Below the pieces are notes generated by a model. The model worked only from the letters and a program-made list of their open reading frames with translations. It had not been told where the DNA came from and did not search any database. Source: Metaruminococcus_A gallistercoris (lineage in GTDB: Bacteria > Bacillota > Clostridia > Oscillospirales > Ruminococcaceae). Taken from it: a DNA stretch of 64,000 bases. Positions within the stretch are counted from its first letter, which is position 1. Every line of letters starts with the position of its first letter. The stretch is taken from the NCBI GenBank assembly GCA_904394975.1, contig CAJFNQ010000040.1, positions 1 to 64,000 of the forward strand, given 5' to 3'. This document shows, piece after piece, positions 35,009 to 43,552 of this stretch. The position numbers and the translations under genes are program-made.

Positions 35009-35776
35009 ATGAATAAAGCACTGCGTAAAGCTGTAATTGCCGGCAACTGGAAAATGAACAAGAACCGTGCAGAAGCGAAAGCTCTCATTGAAGAGATGAA
35101 ACCGCTGGTTGCTGACGCGGACTGTGATGTCATTGTCTGCGTACCGTTTACAAACCTTGAAACCGCTCTGGAAGCAACCAAAGGAAGCAACATCAAAGTC
35201 GGCGCGGAAAACTGCCACTTTGAAAAATCCGGCGCATTCACCGGCGAGATTTCTGCTGATATGCTCACCGAGATGGGCGTTGAATATGTCATCATTGGCC
35301 ACAGCGAACGCCGTCAGTACTTCGGTGAGACCGATGTAACCGTAAACAAACGCACCCTCGCTGCTTTGAATGCTGGTTTAAAGGTTATCCTTTGTGTTGG
35401 TGAGATGCTGGAAGACCGCGAACACGGCATTACCGCGGAACTCGTTGCCATGCAGACCAAGATTGCGCTCAACGGTGTTTCTGCTGAAATGCTCAAAAAC
35501 GTCATCATCGCTTATGAGCCGGTATGGGCAATCGGCACCGGCAAAACCGCTACCGCTGAACAGGCAAACGAAGTAAACGCAATCATCCGCGCAACCGTTG
35601 CTTCCCTGTATGGAAAAGACGCCGCAGACGCTCTGACCGTTCAGTATGGTGGTTCTATGAACGCGAAAAACGCTGCAGAACTGCTGGCTCAGCCGGATGT
35701 TGACGGCGGCCTCATCGGCGGCGCTTCCCTGAAAGCGGAAGATTTCAGCATCATCGTAAAAGCAGCTTCCAAATAA
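35009..35776 (+). CDS. tpiA: Triosephosphate isomerase
   Basis: TIM barrel of 255 residues converting dihydroxyacetone phosphate and glyceraldehyde 3-phosphate. The N-terminal A-G-N-W-K-M-N-K motif, the catalytic histidine in I-G-H-S-E-R-R, and the catalytic glutamate with loop 6 in Y-E-P-V-W-A-I-G-T-G-K are present. It follows the pgk hairpin and lies 18 nt before gpmI. Confidence 0.97.
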   Translation: MNKALRKAVIAGNWKMNKNRAEAKALIEEMKPLVADADCDVIVCVPFTNLETALEATKGSNIKVGAENCHFEKSGAFTGEISADMLTEMGVEYVIIGHSERRQYFGETDVTVNKRTLAALNAGLKVILCVGEMLEDREHGITAELVAMQTKIALNGVSAEMLKNVIIAYEPVWAIGTGKTATAEQANEVNAIIRATVASLYGKDAADALTVQYGGSMNAKNAAELLAQPDVDGGLIGGASLKAEDFSIIVKAASK

Positions 35777-35794
35777 GGAAGGCGAGGTATTAGC

Positions 35795-37312
35795 ATGAAA
35801 AAACCATTAGCGCTTATTATCATGGACGGTTTTGGCTATAATCCGTCGGATTACGGCAACGCGATCGCCGCAGCCAAAACCCCGAATCTGGACAAACTGC
35901 TGGCAGAATGCCCGCACACCCTGATCGGCGCATCCGGCATGGATGTCGGCCTTCCGGACGGACAGATGGGCAACTCCGAAGTTGGTCACACCAATATCGG
36001 TGCAGGCCGTATCGTTTACCAGGAACTGACCCGCATTACCAAATCCATTCAGGATGGCGACTTCTTCCAGAACGAAGCATTTACTGCCGCAGTGGAAAAC
36101 TGCAAAAAGAACGGTTCTGCCCTGCATTTGATGGGCTTGATGTCTGACGGCGGCGTACACAGCCACAACAGCCATTTGTTTGCGCTGGTCGAGCTTGCCA
36201 AAAAAGCCGGACTAGAAAAGGTTTACGTTCACTGCTTTATGGATGGTCGTGACGTTCCGCCGACCTCCGGTAAAGACTTTATCGCTGAACTTCAGGCGAA
36301 ACTCAACGAAATCGGCGTTGGAAAAATTGCGAGCATCATGGGCCGTTACTATGCGATGGACCGCGACAACCGCTGGGAGCGTGTTGAAAAAGCGTATGCT
36401 GCCATGGTTTACGGCGAAGGCAACAAGAATGCCGACCCGGTAGACACCATGGAACAGTCTTACGCCGCGGATGTGACCGATGAATTCGTTGTCCCGACCG
36501 TCTGCGCAGAAGGCGCGACTGTCAGCGCAAACGACAGCGTCATCTTCTTCAACTTCCGTCCGGACCGTGCGAGAGAGATTACCCGCACTTTTGTTGACCC
36601 GGATTTCAACGGCTTTGAACGCAAAAAAGGCTTCTTCCCGCTCTACTTTGTCTGCATGACACAGTATGACGCGACGATGCCAAACGTTGAAGTTGCTTTC
36701 AAACCGCAAAAGCTGACCAATACCTTTGGTGAATACATCAGCAAAAACGGTTTGACCCAGCTCCGCATTGCGGAAACCGAAAAATACGCACATGTTACCT
36801 TCTTCTTCAACGGCGGTGTAGAAACCACCTTCGAGGGTGAAGACCGTGCTTTGATTCCCTCCCCGAAAGTCGCGACCTACGACTTGAAACCAGAGATGAG
36901 TGCCTACGAAGTTTGTGACGAAGTGGTTTCCCGCATCAATTCCGGGAAATACGACGTCATCATCCTTAACTACGCGAACTGCGATATGGTTGGTCACACC
37001 GGTATTTTTGACGCGGCTGTCGCCGCTGTGGAAGCGGTCGATACCTGCATTGGCAAAACCGTGGACGCTATCCTCGCGCAGGGCGGTGCGGCGCTGATTA
37101 CTGCCGACCACGGCAACGCTGACCAGATGTACGAAGCGGACGGTTCCCCGTTCACAGCGCACACAACCAACCCGGTCCCGCTCATCGGCGTTGGTCTGGA
37201 TGGAAAAGAGCTCAAAGACGGCGGTAAGCTCGCCGATCTTGCTCCGACCATGCTGGAGATTCTCGGACTGGAAAAACCGGCTGAGATGGACGGCGCATCT
37301 CTCTTAAAATAA
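35795..37312 (+). CDS. gpmI: Cofactor-independent phosphoglycerate mutase
   Basis: Mn-dependent mutase of 505 residues interconverting 3- and 2-phosphoglycerate. The catalytic serine is in M-G-N-S-E-V-G-H; metal ligands appear in the N-terminal M-D-G-F-G and the C-terminal T-A-D-H-G-N-A-D. It is the last gene of the glycolytic operon and is followed by a strong terminator. The cofactor-independent type is the norm in Clostridia and Bacilli. Confidence 0.97.
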   Translation: MKKPLALIIMDGFGYNPSDYGNAIAAAKTPNLDKLLAECPHTLIGASGMDVGLPDGQMGNSEVGHTNIGAGRIVYQELTRITKSIQDGDFFQNEAFTAAVENCKKNGSALHLMGLMSDGGVHSHNSHLFALVELAKKAGLEKVYVHCFMDGRDVPPTSGKDFIAELQAKLNEIGVGKIASIMGRYYAMDRDNRWERVEKAYAAMVYGEGNKNADPVDTMEQSYAADVTDEFVVPTVCAEGATVSANDSVIFFNFRPDRAREITRTFVDPDFNGFERKKGFFPLYFVCMTQYDATMPNVEVAFKPQKLTNTFGEYISKNGLTQLRIAETEKYAHVTFFFNGGVETTFEGEDRALIPSPKVATYDLKPEMSAYEVCDEVVSRINSGKYDVIILNYANCDMVGHTGIFDAAVAAVEAVDTCIGKTVDAILAQGGAALITADHGNADQMYEADGSPFTAHTTNPVPLIGVGLDGKELKDGGKLADLAPTMLEILGLEKPAEMDGASLLK

Positions 37313-37328
37313 GAGAATAAAAGCAAAC

Positions 37329-37361
37329 AAAAAGGAAGCCTTTGACAGGCTTCCTTTTTTA
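37329..37361 (+). terminator. gpmI terminator
   Basis: AAAAAGGAAGCCT (37329-37341) pairs with AGGCTTCCTTTTT (37347-37359), with a T-run. The final TTCCTTTTTT matches the end of the terminator at 39698-39735, after which a shared permease 3' end begins in both places. Confidence 0.9.
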
Positions 37362-37377
37362 TTTTATATAATCCAAA

Positions 37378-37477
37378 CGCTAAAATTCTTTGCGGCGGTA
37401 GATGGAAAGCGAGCAAAGAAATGAGACTGGCAGAAGAATAATCACAGCAAAACCAACACACGGCGCTACTGTTTTGG
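37378..37477 (-). pseudogene. 3' remnant of an ABC-2 permease gene
   Basis: About 100 nt nearly identical at first, then diverged but collinear, to the 3' end of the intact permease gene at 39748. Read on the minus strand it encodes about 33 residues ending L-C-S-L-S-I-Y-R-R-K-E-F and a stop, the same ending as the intact permease; the substitutions upstream look like coding drift. An in-frame TAA at about 37495, and loss of similarity beyond it, show that the rest of the gene is missing. It is a truncated paralogue left between gpmI and the AT-rich insert. Confidence 0.8.
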
Positions 37478-37713
37478 CGTCAACGCAAAAGGGTTACAGC
37501 CAACCCAAATACATGCCTTTTCCTCTCGTTCTCAACGGTATTTCCATCAAAAGCATTTTTTCGTTTGATGAACAGCGCAAGATTCACCGAATAGGATTTT
37601 GGGAGAAGCGAAATTTGTTTAGTATTAATGCATAATTTATGATTATTGTGTTGAATTTTTTATATATTCATTGTAATATATGTATGTAAAATATTTGAAA
37701 GAGGGAGATACCA
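37478..37713. other. AT-rich gap upstream of the secreted protein gene
   Basis: Between the permease remnant and the next gene the sequence is AT-rich, with a possible plus-strand promoter (TTGAAT, 17-nt spacer, TAATAT in about 37653-37681). No gene was recognised. Confidence 0.35.
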
Positions 37714-37773
37714 GTGCAACAAAAATTCTTCGCCAATACTCTTCCAACTACATTAAACCTTGATGTGACTTAA
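37714..37773 (+). CDS. Possible 19-residue leader ORF
   Basis: GTG start with GGGAG about 6 nt upstream. The 19-codon peptide begins M-Q-Q-K-F-F, and its TAA stop overlaps the ribosome site (TAAGGAGAG) of the following secreted protein gene. This spacing suggests translational coupling, but the peptide matches nothing I know, so chance cannot be excluded. Confidence 0.35.
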   Translation: MQQKFFANTLPTTLNLDVT

Positions 37774-37782
37774 GGAGAGAAA

Positions 37783-38850
37783 ATGATGAAAAAATATTCA
37801 AAAAAAATAACATCAGTACTATTAACGCTGACACTGATATTTGGTTGCACTTGTCTTTGGGCTTCAGCGGAAACTGCCAAGGTTTCCCCGGACGAACATT
37901 ACATTGCTTTAATGAAAGCGACTGACTGGTCACTATATGAAGACCACTCCATAAACATACAAAGGGCACAGATACCGGACTATCTTCTCAACCAAATGAC
38001 GACGGATCAGCTAATCAATGCGGTTTTACACTATCCATATCTGATTGATATGCTATGTTATGATACCTACTCAGCTGGCTTTGAGTCAGTATCCAAATAT
38101 TTCAACGGCCTTAGTGAACTACTCAATCGTAAAGACAGTGCGCAAAAACTTGCAGAGCGGTTGGAATCCACACCAGTTCAACGATCACACTCAGTAGATG
38201 GCGAAGCTGTGATGAACGGCATGTTTTTGGATGTGCTTCTCGCCCAGCCAGAATTCATGAATCAGTTTTCCGAACAGGAAACTGAAGAAGTTCTTGAAAT
38301 GGTAGATAAGACCATAGAAGAACGCCTCACCCAACCAGATATTTACGGTGAAACAGAAGCATATATGTTTTACCAAGCAGCAAATGAGAACATTGAGGCT
38401 TATATAACCTATGCTGTTGTCTATACGCCGAAGAACACACCTGTTAATGTGCTGGCAAAAGGAGCATCAACACCTGTAGCTTCACAACAATATTGGATTG
38501 AATATGTTAAAAATGGTTATCCAACAGCAAACATTATTGGGCCCGCTGATGAAAATTTCAACTGCCATTCTTATGCATGGTACTCACAATCTCGAGATAA
38601 CCCGTATTGGATGCCTGATGAAGAGGCTAATAAATATATGAATGATGGAAGCTATCGAAAGATATCTGGATTTCAGGAGAGTGCAAAAATTTATTACGGC
38701 AGTGACACTTTAGGAAGTCATTCTGGCATTTGTTTTGTAGAAGGTCTCGTCTATTCCAAATGGGGATCAGGTCCTTTAGTTTCTCATAAATGGACAAATT
38801 GTCCATACTATAATGTAGCTACACCTGTATCGTATTGGGTACTTGCTTGA
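37783..38850 (+). CDS. Secreted protein with C-terminal Cys/His (papain-like?) domain
   Basis: Protein of 355 residues that I do not recognise firmly. It has a signal peptide (about 1-29, cleavage near A-S-A-E). The region 35-220 is helical and acidic. The C-terminal 100 residues hold N-C-H-S-Y-A-W-Y, later G-S-H-S-G-I-C-F-V and then S-K-W-G-S-G-P-L-V-S-H-K-W. The Cys, then His order with a buried hydrophobic segment resembles NlpC/P60-like papain folds, so a cell-wall or peptide hydrolase is possible but unproven. The gene is visibly more AT-rich than its neighbours. AAGGAGAG precedes ATG 37783. Another gene follows 33 nt downstream. Confidence 0.65.
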   Translation: MMKKYSKKITSVLLTLTLIFGCTCLWASAETAKVSPDEHYIALMKATDWSLYEDHSINIQRAQIPDYLLNQMTTDQLINAVLHYPYLIDMLCYDTYSAGFESVSKYFNGLSELLNRKDSAQKLAERLESTPVQRSHSVDGEAVMNGMFLDVLLAQPEFMNQFSEQETEEVLEMVDKTIEERLTQPDIYGETEAYMFYQAANENIEAYITYAVVYTPKNTPVNVLAKGASTPVASQQYWIEYVKNGYPTANIIGPADENFNCHSYAWYSQSRDNPYWMPDEEANKYMNDGSYRKISGFQESAKIYYGSDTLGSHSGICFVEGLVYSKWGSGPLVSHKWTNCPYYNVATPVSYWVLA

Positions 38851-38883
38851 ATAAACAGCCTTTCTTGACCGGAGGGGAATCCT

Positions 38884-39681
38884 ATGAAGCACGCAAAGAT
38901 AAAAGCGGCGCTGCTCGGTGTGCTCCTTGTTGCAGCGCTTGGTCTTTCCATCTATGTTATACAGGTAAATTCTTTCATTTGGCAATTCAGCGAGACAAAC
39001 AATCCCTCTTCTGGTCCCGGAACAGAAAATGAAAACAGTTTGCTTGAGCCGGAACCGTATCCAACAGTCCCGCTCTCCCGACTTGTGGAATATTACGAGG
39101 GCCATCTTGACCCGGATATACCGAAAATAGAGGTGACCGCCCAAATTTACAGCAACAACTCCGCAGATGTTCGAAAACTCCCCTACGATGCTGTCCTGCG
39201 CACAGATGCGGAAGAAACTGAGACCGATCGAAATAAAACCTGGTTTGTGGACTTAATGAACAACTTCCAATCTCTTCCGGTTTTATATGACGGGTATTCT
39301 TTCGAACAGGAAACGCCCTCCCATCTGACAATTCGGTTTACAAAACCGCCGGATGGAAAAATAATCATAAAGGACTACGGTATTTCCGACGTATATGGCA
39401 TTGCCCATGAGGCAAACGGTATAGGGCCGGAAGCGGTAGGCTACATCCACACCTTTGAAGCTGCGCAGCAGTTGGAATTTGATTTATGGTTATATGACGG
39501 AATCCGTCTCAGTTCAGACCCTCCGCCATTGCGTGGTCTGCGAATTGAGTGCGAAATTGACGGAAATCCAACAGAGTATTACATTCTGTTTCAAACCGGC
39601 TACATGGGCGCTGGGTATATTCCTTTTTACGGAAAAGATCTTTCCCACCTCACGCCATTGGAAGTGCCGGAACAAGAGTAA
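38884..39681 (+). CDS. Membrane-anchored extracytoplasmic protein of unknown function
   Basis: Protein of 265 residues. It has a short basic N-terminus, one hydrophobic helix (about 7-28) acting as anchor or signal, then a low-complexity Ser/Pro/Gly/Glu linker (40-60) and an acidic soluble domain rich in Asp/Glu/Tyr/Pro. No lipobox Cys follows the helix. I recognise no domain. GGAGGGG 6 nt before ATG supports the start. It probably forms a two-gene unit with the preceding secreted protein. Confidence 0.65.
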   Translation: MKHAKIKAALLGVLLVAALGLSIYVIQVNSFIWQFSETNNPSSGPGTENENSLLEPEPYPTVPLSRLVEYYEGHLDPDIPKIEVTAQIYSNNSADVRKLPYDAVLRTDAEETETDRNKTWFVDLMNNFQSLPVLYDGYSFEQETPSHLTIRFTKPPDGKIIIKDYGISDVYGIAHEANGIGPEAVGYIHTFEAAQQLEFDLWLYDGIRLSSDPPPLRGLRIECEIDGNPTEYYILFQTGYMGAGYIPFYGKDLSHLTPLEVPEQE

Positions 39682-39697
39682 TGAAAAAATAACGAAC

Positions 39698-39735
39698 GGC
39701 CAGAGCTTTTCTCAGCTCTGGCCTTCCTTTTTTAT
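39698..39735. terminator. Terminator between the convergent anchor protein and permease genes
   Basis: A 10-bp perfect stem GGCCAGAGCT (39698-39707) and AGCTCTGGCC (39714-39723), followed by a T-rich run on the plus strand. Confidence 0.85.
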
Positions 39736-39747
39736 ATAATCCAAACG

Positions 39748-40371
39748 CTAAAATTCTTTACGGCGGTAGATGGAAAGCGAACAAAGAAACGAAACCGCCA
39801 AAAGAAAGATCACAGCAACGCCAATACACAGCGATGCCGTTTTGATGTCGCTTAAAACAGACCATTCCACCGAAACATCAAATTTTGAAATCAGCATGGA
39901 AGCCAGCACAGGCAATATGACAATCAGAAAAATGATAACACGTGCTTTTTCCACGCCAAATTTGAACATCAGCGGCAGCATGATGGACACCAATGTGATC
40001 CCCAAAGCCAAAACACCTGCAACACCCAAAAAGTCTTCTGTAGTCACCACACCTTTTTGAATGGCCCAGATAAAAAACAGGCTTACAGCACTGAGCACCA
40101 CCATAAAACCAAGAGATAACAGATATTTACTCAAAATCACCGTGGTTCGAGAAACCGGCATACTGAGAGCCAACCGGTCCCAATGAGCCTTATCATCATA
40201 AGCCAGTGTATTGACCGGAAAAAAGATGCCAAGAAAGATGGTAATAAACGAGAACACCTCTGCCATACCGTTTGCGGTAACAGCAACAAACGCATAAACC
40301 AAAATAATAACAAGTGTAAGGAAAATATGCTGACGCATCATCAGCAAATCTTTCACCAAAAGCCCTTTCAT
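39748..40371 (-). CDS. ABC-2 type transporter permease
   Basis: Membrane permease of 207 residues with six hydrophobic segments, starting M-K-G-L-L-V-K-D-L and ending Y-R-R-K-E-F. It belongs to the short ABC-2 permeases found next to YtrA-type GntR regulators. Its start overlaps the stop of the ATPase gene by 4 nt. Its 3' end has a diverged partial copy at 37378-37477. The substrate is unknown; such systems often respond to cell-envelope-active antibiotics or bacteriocins. Confidence 0.85.
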   Translation of the reverse strand: MKGLLVKDLLMMRQHIFLTLVIILVYAFVAVTANGMAEVFSFITIFLGIFFPVNTLAYDDKAHWDRLALSMPVSRTTVILSKYLLSLGFMVVLSAVSLFFIWAIQKGVVTTEDFLGVAGVLALGITLVSIMLPLMFKFGVEKARVIIFLIVILPVLASMLISKFDVSVEWSVLSDIKTASLCIGVAVIFLLAVSFLCSLSIYRRKEF

Positions 40372-41213
40372 TTGACCTTCTCCTTCGTCAAAAACACCAT
40401 AATTTCTTCAATACTTGCCGGATCGACTGGATACTCACGCGGAATCTTATGCCGCTGCACCAGCGCTTCGGTGCCGAACTGATGATTCCGCACACCGCGC
40501 ACAGCAGACGCCGGCAACTGCGCAAGCTCGCTCTGCGAACAGCGCAAGATCCCGTAATCATCCAGAAGACGGTCTTTTTCTTCACACAAAAGAATCTTTC
40601 CCTTATGGATGAGGGTGATATAATCGCAAATCTTTTCCAAATCGCTGATGATATGGGACGAAAGGAAAACGGAGTGCTCCTCATCCTGAATAAACTCGAG
40701 GAACAGATCGAGCAGCTCATCACGGACAATGGGATCCAGCCCGCTGGCCGGTTCGTCCATAATGAGAAGCTTTGCATGGTGCGACAGCGCCGCGGCAATC
40801 GAAAGTTTCACTTTCATTCCTTTCGAAAGCTCCTTGATTTTCTTTCCCATTGGAAGAGCAAACCGCGCTGTCAATTCCGTAAAGCGGGCATCGTCCCAAT
40901 TCCGGTAGGTGTGTTTTAAAATGGTTCGTACATTTTTTACCGTGAGCAGTTCGGGAAAGCAGGATTCATCCAGCACCACACCAATGTCCTCTTTCAAAGA
41001 AACCGGTGCAGATGAAATATTCTGTCCCAAAACCGAAACACTGCCGCTGTCAGCATGGATGAGGTCTAAAATCAACTTAATCGTTGTGCTTTTTCCGGCG
41101 CCGTTTTCGCCGATGAAGCCCATAATACATCCACCCGGCAGAGCAAAGCTCACCGAATCCAGCAAAAAGCCGTCATACTGTTTGCTGACCTGTTCAAGCT
41201 GCAAAGCATACAT
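40368..41213 (-). CDS. ABC transporter ATP-binding protein
   Basis: ATPase of 281 residues: Walker A G-E-N-G-A-G-K-S-T near 35-43, signature L-S-K-G-M-K, Walker B L-L-I-M-D-E-P, and the switch histidine in L-S-S-H-I-I. The signature is L-S-K-G-M rather than L-S-G-G-Q, as is usual for this drug/bacteriocin exporter subfamily. The operon order GntR regulator-ATPase-permease, with gaps of 3 and -4 nt, indicates tight coupling. Confidence 0.9.
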   Translation of the reverse strand: MYALQLEQVSKQYDGFLLDSVSFALPGGCIMGFIGENGAGKSTTIKLILDLIHADSGSVSVLGQNISSAPVSLKEDIGVVLDESCFPELLTVKNVRTILKHTYRNWDDARFTELTARFALPMGKKIKELSKGMKVKLSIAAALSHHAKLLIMDEPASGLDPIVRDELLDLFLEFIQDEEHSVFLSSHIISDLEKICDYITLIHKGKILLCEEKDRLLDDYGILRCSQSELAQLPASAVRGVRNHQFGTEALVQRHKIPREYPVDPASIEEIMVFLTKEKVK

Positions 41214-41216
41214 AAA

Positions 41217-41591
41217 TCATTCTCCCTTATACAGCACCGTAAGCGTTTGGCAAAGCTCTTCTAGCGTTATGCCGCAGGTGCGGGAAAGTTCAACTGCCTG
41301 GTTCAGGTGCTCTTCCACCTTGCGCAGCTGCTCTTCCCGAATAAACTCCACATTCTTTTCCGCGACAAAACTGCCTTTTCCGGTAAGGGATACAATAAAC
41401 CCTTCCCGTTCCAGTTCTTCATACGCGCGCTTTGTGGTAATAACGCTGATGCGCAGTTCTTTTGCAAGCAGCCGCATAGAGGGCAGGGCGTCCCCTTCCC
41501 TTAATTCGCCGCTTATGATTTTTGATTTGATTTGGGTCACGATCTGGTCATAGATCGGTTGGCCGGCCGAATTGCTGATACTGATATTCAT
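41217..41591 (-). CDS. GntR-family (YtrA-type) repressor
   Basis: Short GntR regulator of 124 residues. An N-terminal winged helix (about 10-75, with Y-D-Q-I-V-T-Q-I-K-S-K-I and L-P-S-M-R-L-L-A-K-E-L) is followed by a small helical dimerisation region and no large effector domain, as in YtrA. It is first in the GntR-ATPase-permease operon and probably represses it by binding the perfect palindrome over its own promoter; a cell-envelope stress signal would relieve this. Confidence 0.9.
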   Translation of the reverse strand: MNISISNSAGQPIYDQIVTQIKSKIISGELREGDALPSMRLLAKELRISVITTKRAYEELEREGFIVSLTGKGSFVAEKNVEFIREEQLRKVEEHLNQAVELSRTCGITLEELCQTLTVLYKGE

Positions 41592-41610
41592 GTCCCACCA
41601 TCATTTCTAT

Positions 41611-41635
41611 ATTGTATATATTCATTATATACAAT
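41611..41635. promoter_or_regulatory. Palindromic operator of the GntR-ABC operon
   Basis: Perfect inverted repeat ATTGTATATA (41611-41620) and TATATACAAT (41626-41635) with a 5-nt centre. It covers the -10 element and the probable start of transcription, so binding would block initiation. Confidence 0.75.
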
Positions 41636-41651
41636 ATTCATTCCTTGTCAA
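41624..41651 (-). promoter_or_regulatory. Promoter of the GntR-ABC operon
   Basis: Consensus hexamers on the minus strand: TTGACA (41646-41651), 16-nt spacer, TATAAT (41624-41629). A strong promoter held under a repressor fits the overlapping palindrome. Confidence 0.8.
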
Positions 41652-41652
41652 G

Positions 41653-41693
41653 TAAAAAAAAGGCTCATGGAATATGTTCCATGAGCCTTTTAC
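41653..41693 (-). terminator. Terminator of the small membrane protein gene
   Basis: AAAGGCTCATGGAA pairs with TTCCATGAGCCTTT across 41658-41690 (4-nt loop), followed by a U-run on the minus strand. Confidence 0.85.
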
Positions 41694-41739
41694 CATACTT
41701 ATTTTTCGTTCTTTTAACAATCCAACAAACACAAGCAAA

Positions 41740-42066
41740 TCAATGAGTACGATAACGATGGTAAATAAAAGAATAAACCCCTACTAAAACCGGGATACCA
41801 CCAACCGCTATCACGCCCATTACGACCGCGGACAAAAAGACGTCAAAAAACGCAAGCACACCGTCCATAAGCCAAAAGACGGCATAGGTCCACCACATAA
41901 ACGCGTTGGCACGGTTGTATGCCGAAATATTGGTGATTTCACTGGAAGGCACTGTTGTCCCGCTCCAGAAATGCATTGGCGTTTTCCGGTGATATGCCCA
42001 TACGCCGATGACACACATCAAAAAGGCACAAAACCAGGCACTTAACGCCATGATCCACTCTTCCAT
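41740..42066 (-). CDS. Small membrane protein
   Basis: Protein of 108 residues with three hydrophobic helices (about 5-24, 58-78 and 80-100). Between the first two lies a conserved-looking polar segment with M-H-F-W-S-G-T-T-V and an A-Y-N-R-A-N motif. It resembles small uncharacterised Clostridia membrane proteins, but I assign no function. It is downstream of the sulfatase gene on the same strand, with a 21-nt gap, so co-transcription is likely. Confidence 0.65.
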   Translation of the reverse strand: MEEWIMALSAWFCAFLMCVIGVWAYHRKTPMHFWSGTTVPSSEITNISAYNRANAFMWWTYAVFWLMDGVLAFFDVFLSAVVMGVIAVGGIPVLVGVYSFIYHRYRTH

Positions 42067-42087
42067 GCTGTACTCCGATTTTAAGAA

Positions 42088-43500
42088 TTACTCACGCGAA
42101 TCGCTCGTCATGGGGACTGTATCAGATGTAGCCGCATACCAGCGAAGCATATCCCGTTCGAGCTTCAGCGAAACAGCGGCATACTCTTCCTGACCGTACA
42201 CATTGCAAAGCTCTTTCGGGTCTTTTTCCAGGTCATAGAGCTCGTGCTCACCGTCAGTACGGTAGATGAGTTTATACCGCAGGGTGCGCAGCATGGTGGT
42301 ACGGCAGACAGAAAGCGGATGTTCCTGCTGCTGCAATGCTTTGTGGTAATAAACTCCGCCCGGGAACATCAGATCGGCATCACGATCGCCCCAGCCTTCA
42401 AAACAATGAGGTTCATGCAAATCATAACCGCCGTCTGAATAAACCGCACGTTCCGGATCGCCTTCTCCGCCCTTGAGCTGCGGCCAGAGGGAATGCCCGA
42501 AGAAGGTATGCTGTGGTTCAACACCGGCAGACTCTAAGAATGTCGGCAACAGATCGAGCAGTTCAACCTGATTTTTCACCCGGTGCCCTTTTGCCACATT
42601 CGGACCACGGACAATCAGCGGCACACGAGTCAAAACATCCTCAAAACCGTTCGGCCATTTCTCTACAAGGCCATAGTCACCGGCATAATCGCCATGATCA
42701 GAAGTAGCAATCAACAAGGTATCTTCTCCCGCGGGAGAAGTTTCCAGCGCGTCCATCAGACGGCCGAGCAGCATGTCGCTATAAGTAATCATAGAAAGAT
42801 AAACGGCCTGCACTTTTTTGAGCGCATCCTCATCGTTTAAGCTGCGATACTCCCGGATGAGATGATGGAACTCCGGTTTTCCCTCCCCATGAGGGCGCAG
42901 TTCGATTTCCTGATTCAAATATTTATCATAATACGCTTCTGGGGCAGTGTACGGACAATGCGGATAAAGAAGCGGCAGGAACAGCACGAAAGGCTTATCT
43001 CCTGGCTTCCAATTTTTAATCTTCTCGATACCCGCCATCGTATTTGCGTAATCTTTTACGCCGTCTTCTCCGCATTTCATCGGTTCAAGAAGGAAATCAT
43101 CAATGTTTCCTGTCGCGCTCTGCGGTTTTTCTTTCGGCGGATGCTCCGCTTGCTTTTCCACAAACTCATCTGCGGAAAGAGGAATGCTCTCCTGCGCAAA
43201 CATATCGTTTTTTCCATAGACCCATACATCATATCCCGCCTCTTTCATATAACGAAAGAGATTGTGCTCGTAAGGTTTGACCAGATTCCACAGAGTGCGG
43301 TGCCCGGTCGTATGCGGGTATTGCCCGGTCACAAACGAACAGCGGCAAGGAGAACAAACCGGGTTTTGAACGTGGCATTGTTCGAACAAAGTTCCTTCTT
43401 CCGCAAGACGGTCCAAATTTGGTGTTTCCACAAAAGGATGGCCATAACACCCAACACTTTCCGCGCGCATTTCATCCGGCATAAATAAAACATAATTCAT
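42088..43500 (-). CDS. Cys-type sulfatase
   Basis: Alkaline-phosphatase-superfamily sulfatase of 470 residues. The formylglycine motif is C49 in C-S-P-C-R-C-S-F-V-T-G (pattern C-x-P-x-R then T-G), so activation needs an anaerobic sulfatase-maturating enzyme; none is evident in the window. Metal-site Asp near residue 9 and the later D-H-G-D-Y region are present. There is no signal peptide, so it is cytoplasmic. Substrate unknown (aryl, choline or glycan sulfates, possibly phosphonate esters). ATG 43500 is used because GGAGG precedes it; a longer frame lacks a ribosome site. It is divergent from the surface protein gene. Confidence 0.85.
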   Translation of the reverse strand: MNYVLFMPDEMRAESVGCYGHPFVETPNLDRLAEEGTLFEQCHVQNPVCSPCRCSFVTGQYPHTTGHRTLWNLVKPYEHNLFRYMKEAGYDVWVYGKNDMFAQESIPLSADEFVEKQAEHPPKEKPQSATGNIDDFLLEPMKCGEDGVKDYANTMAGIEKIKNWKPGDKPFVLFLPLLYPHCPYTAPEAYYDKYLNQEIELRPHGEGKPEFHHLIREYRSLNDEDALKKVQAVYLSMITYSDMLLGRLMDALETSPAGEDTLLIATSDHGDYAGDYGLVEKWPNGFEDVLTRVPLIVRGPNVAKGHRVKNQVELLDLLPTFLESAGVEPQHTFFGHSLWPQLKGGEGDPERAVYSDGGYDLHEPHCFEGWGDRDADLMFPGGVYYHKALQQQEHPLSVCRTTMLRTLRYKLIYRTDGEHELYDLEKDPKELCNVYGQEEYAAVSLKLERDMLRWYAATSDTVPMTSDSRE

Positions 43501-43552
43501 GAAAAATTCCTCCGTTGTCTGCTGTGATCCCAGATTAAATACTGTTTTCTTA

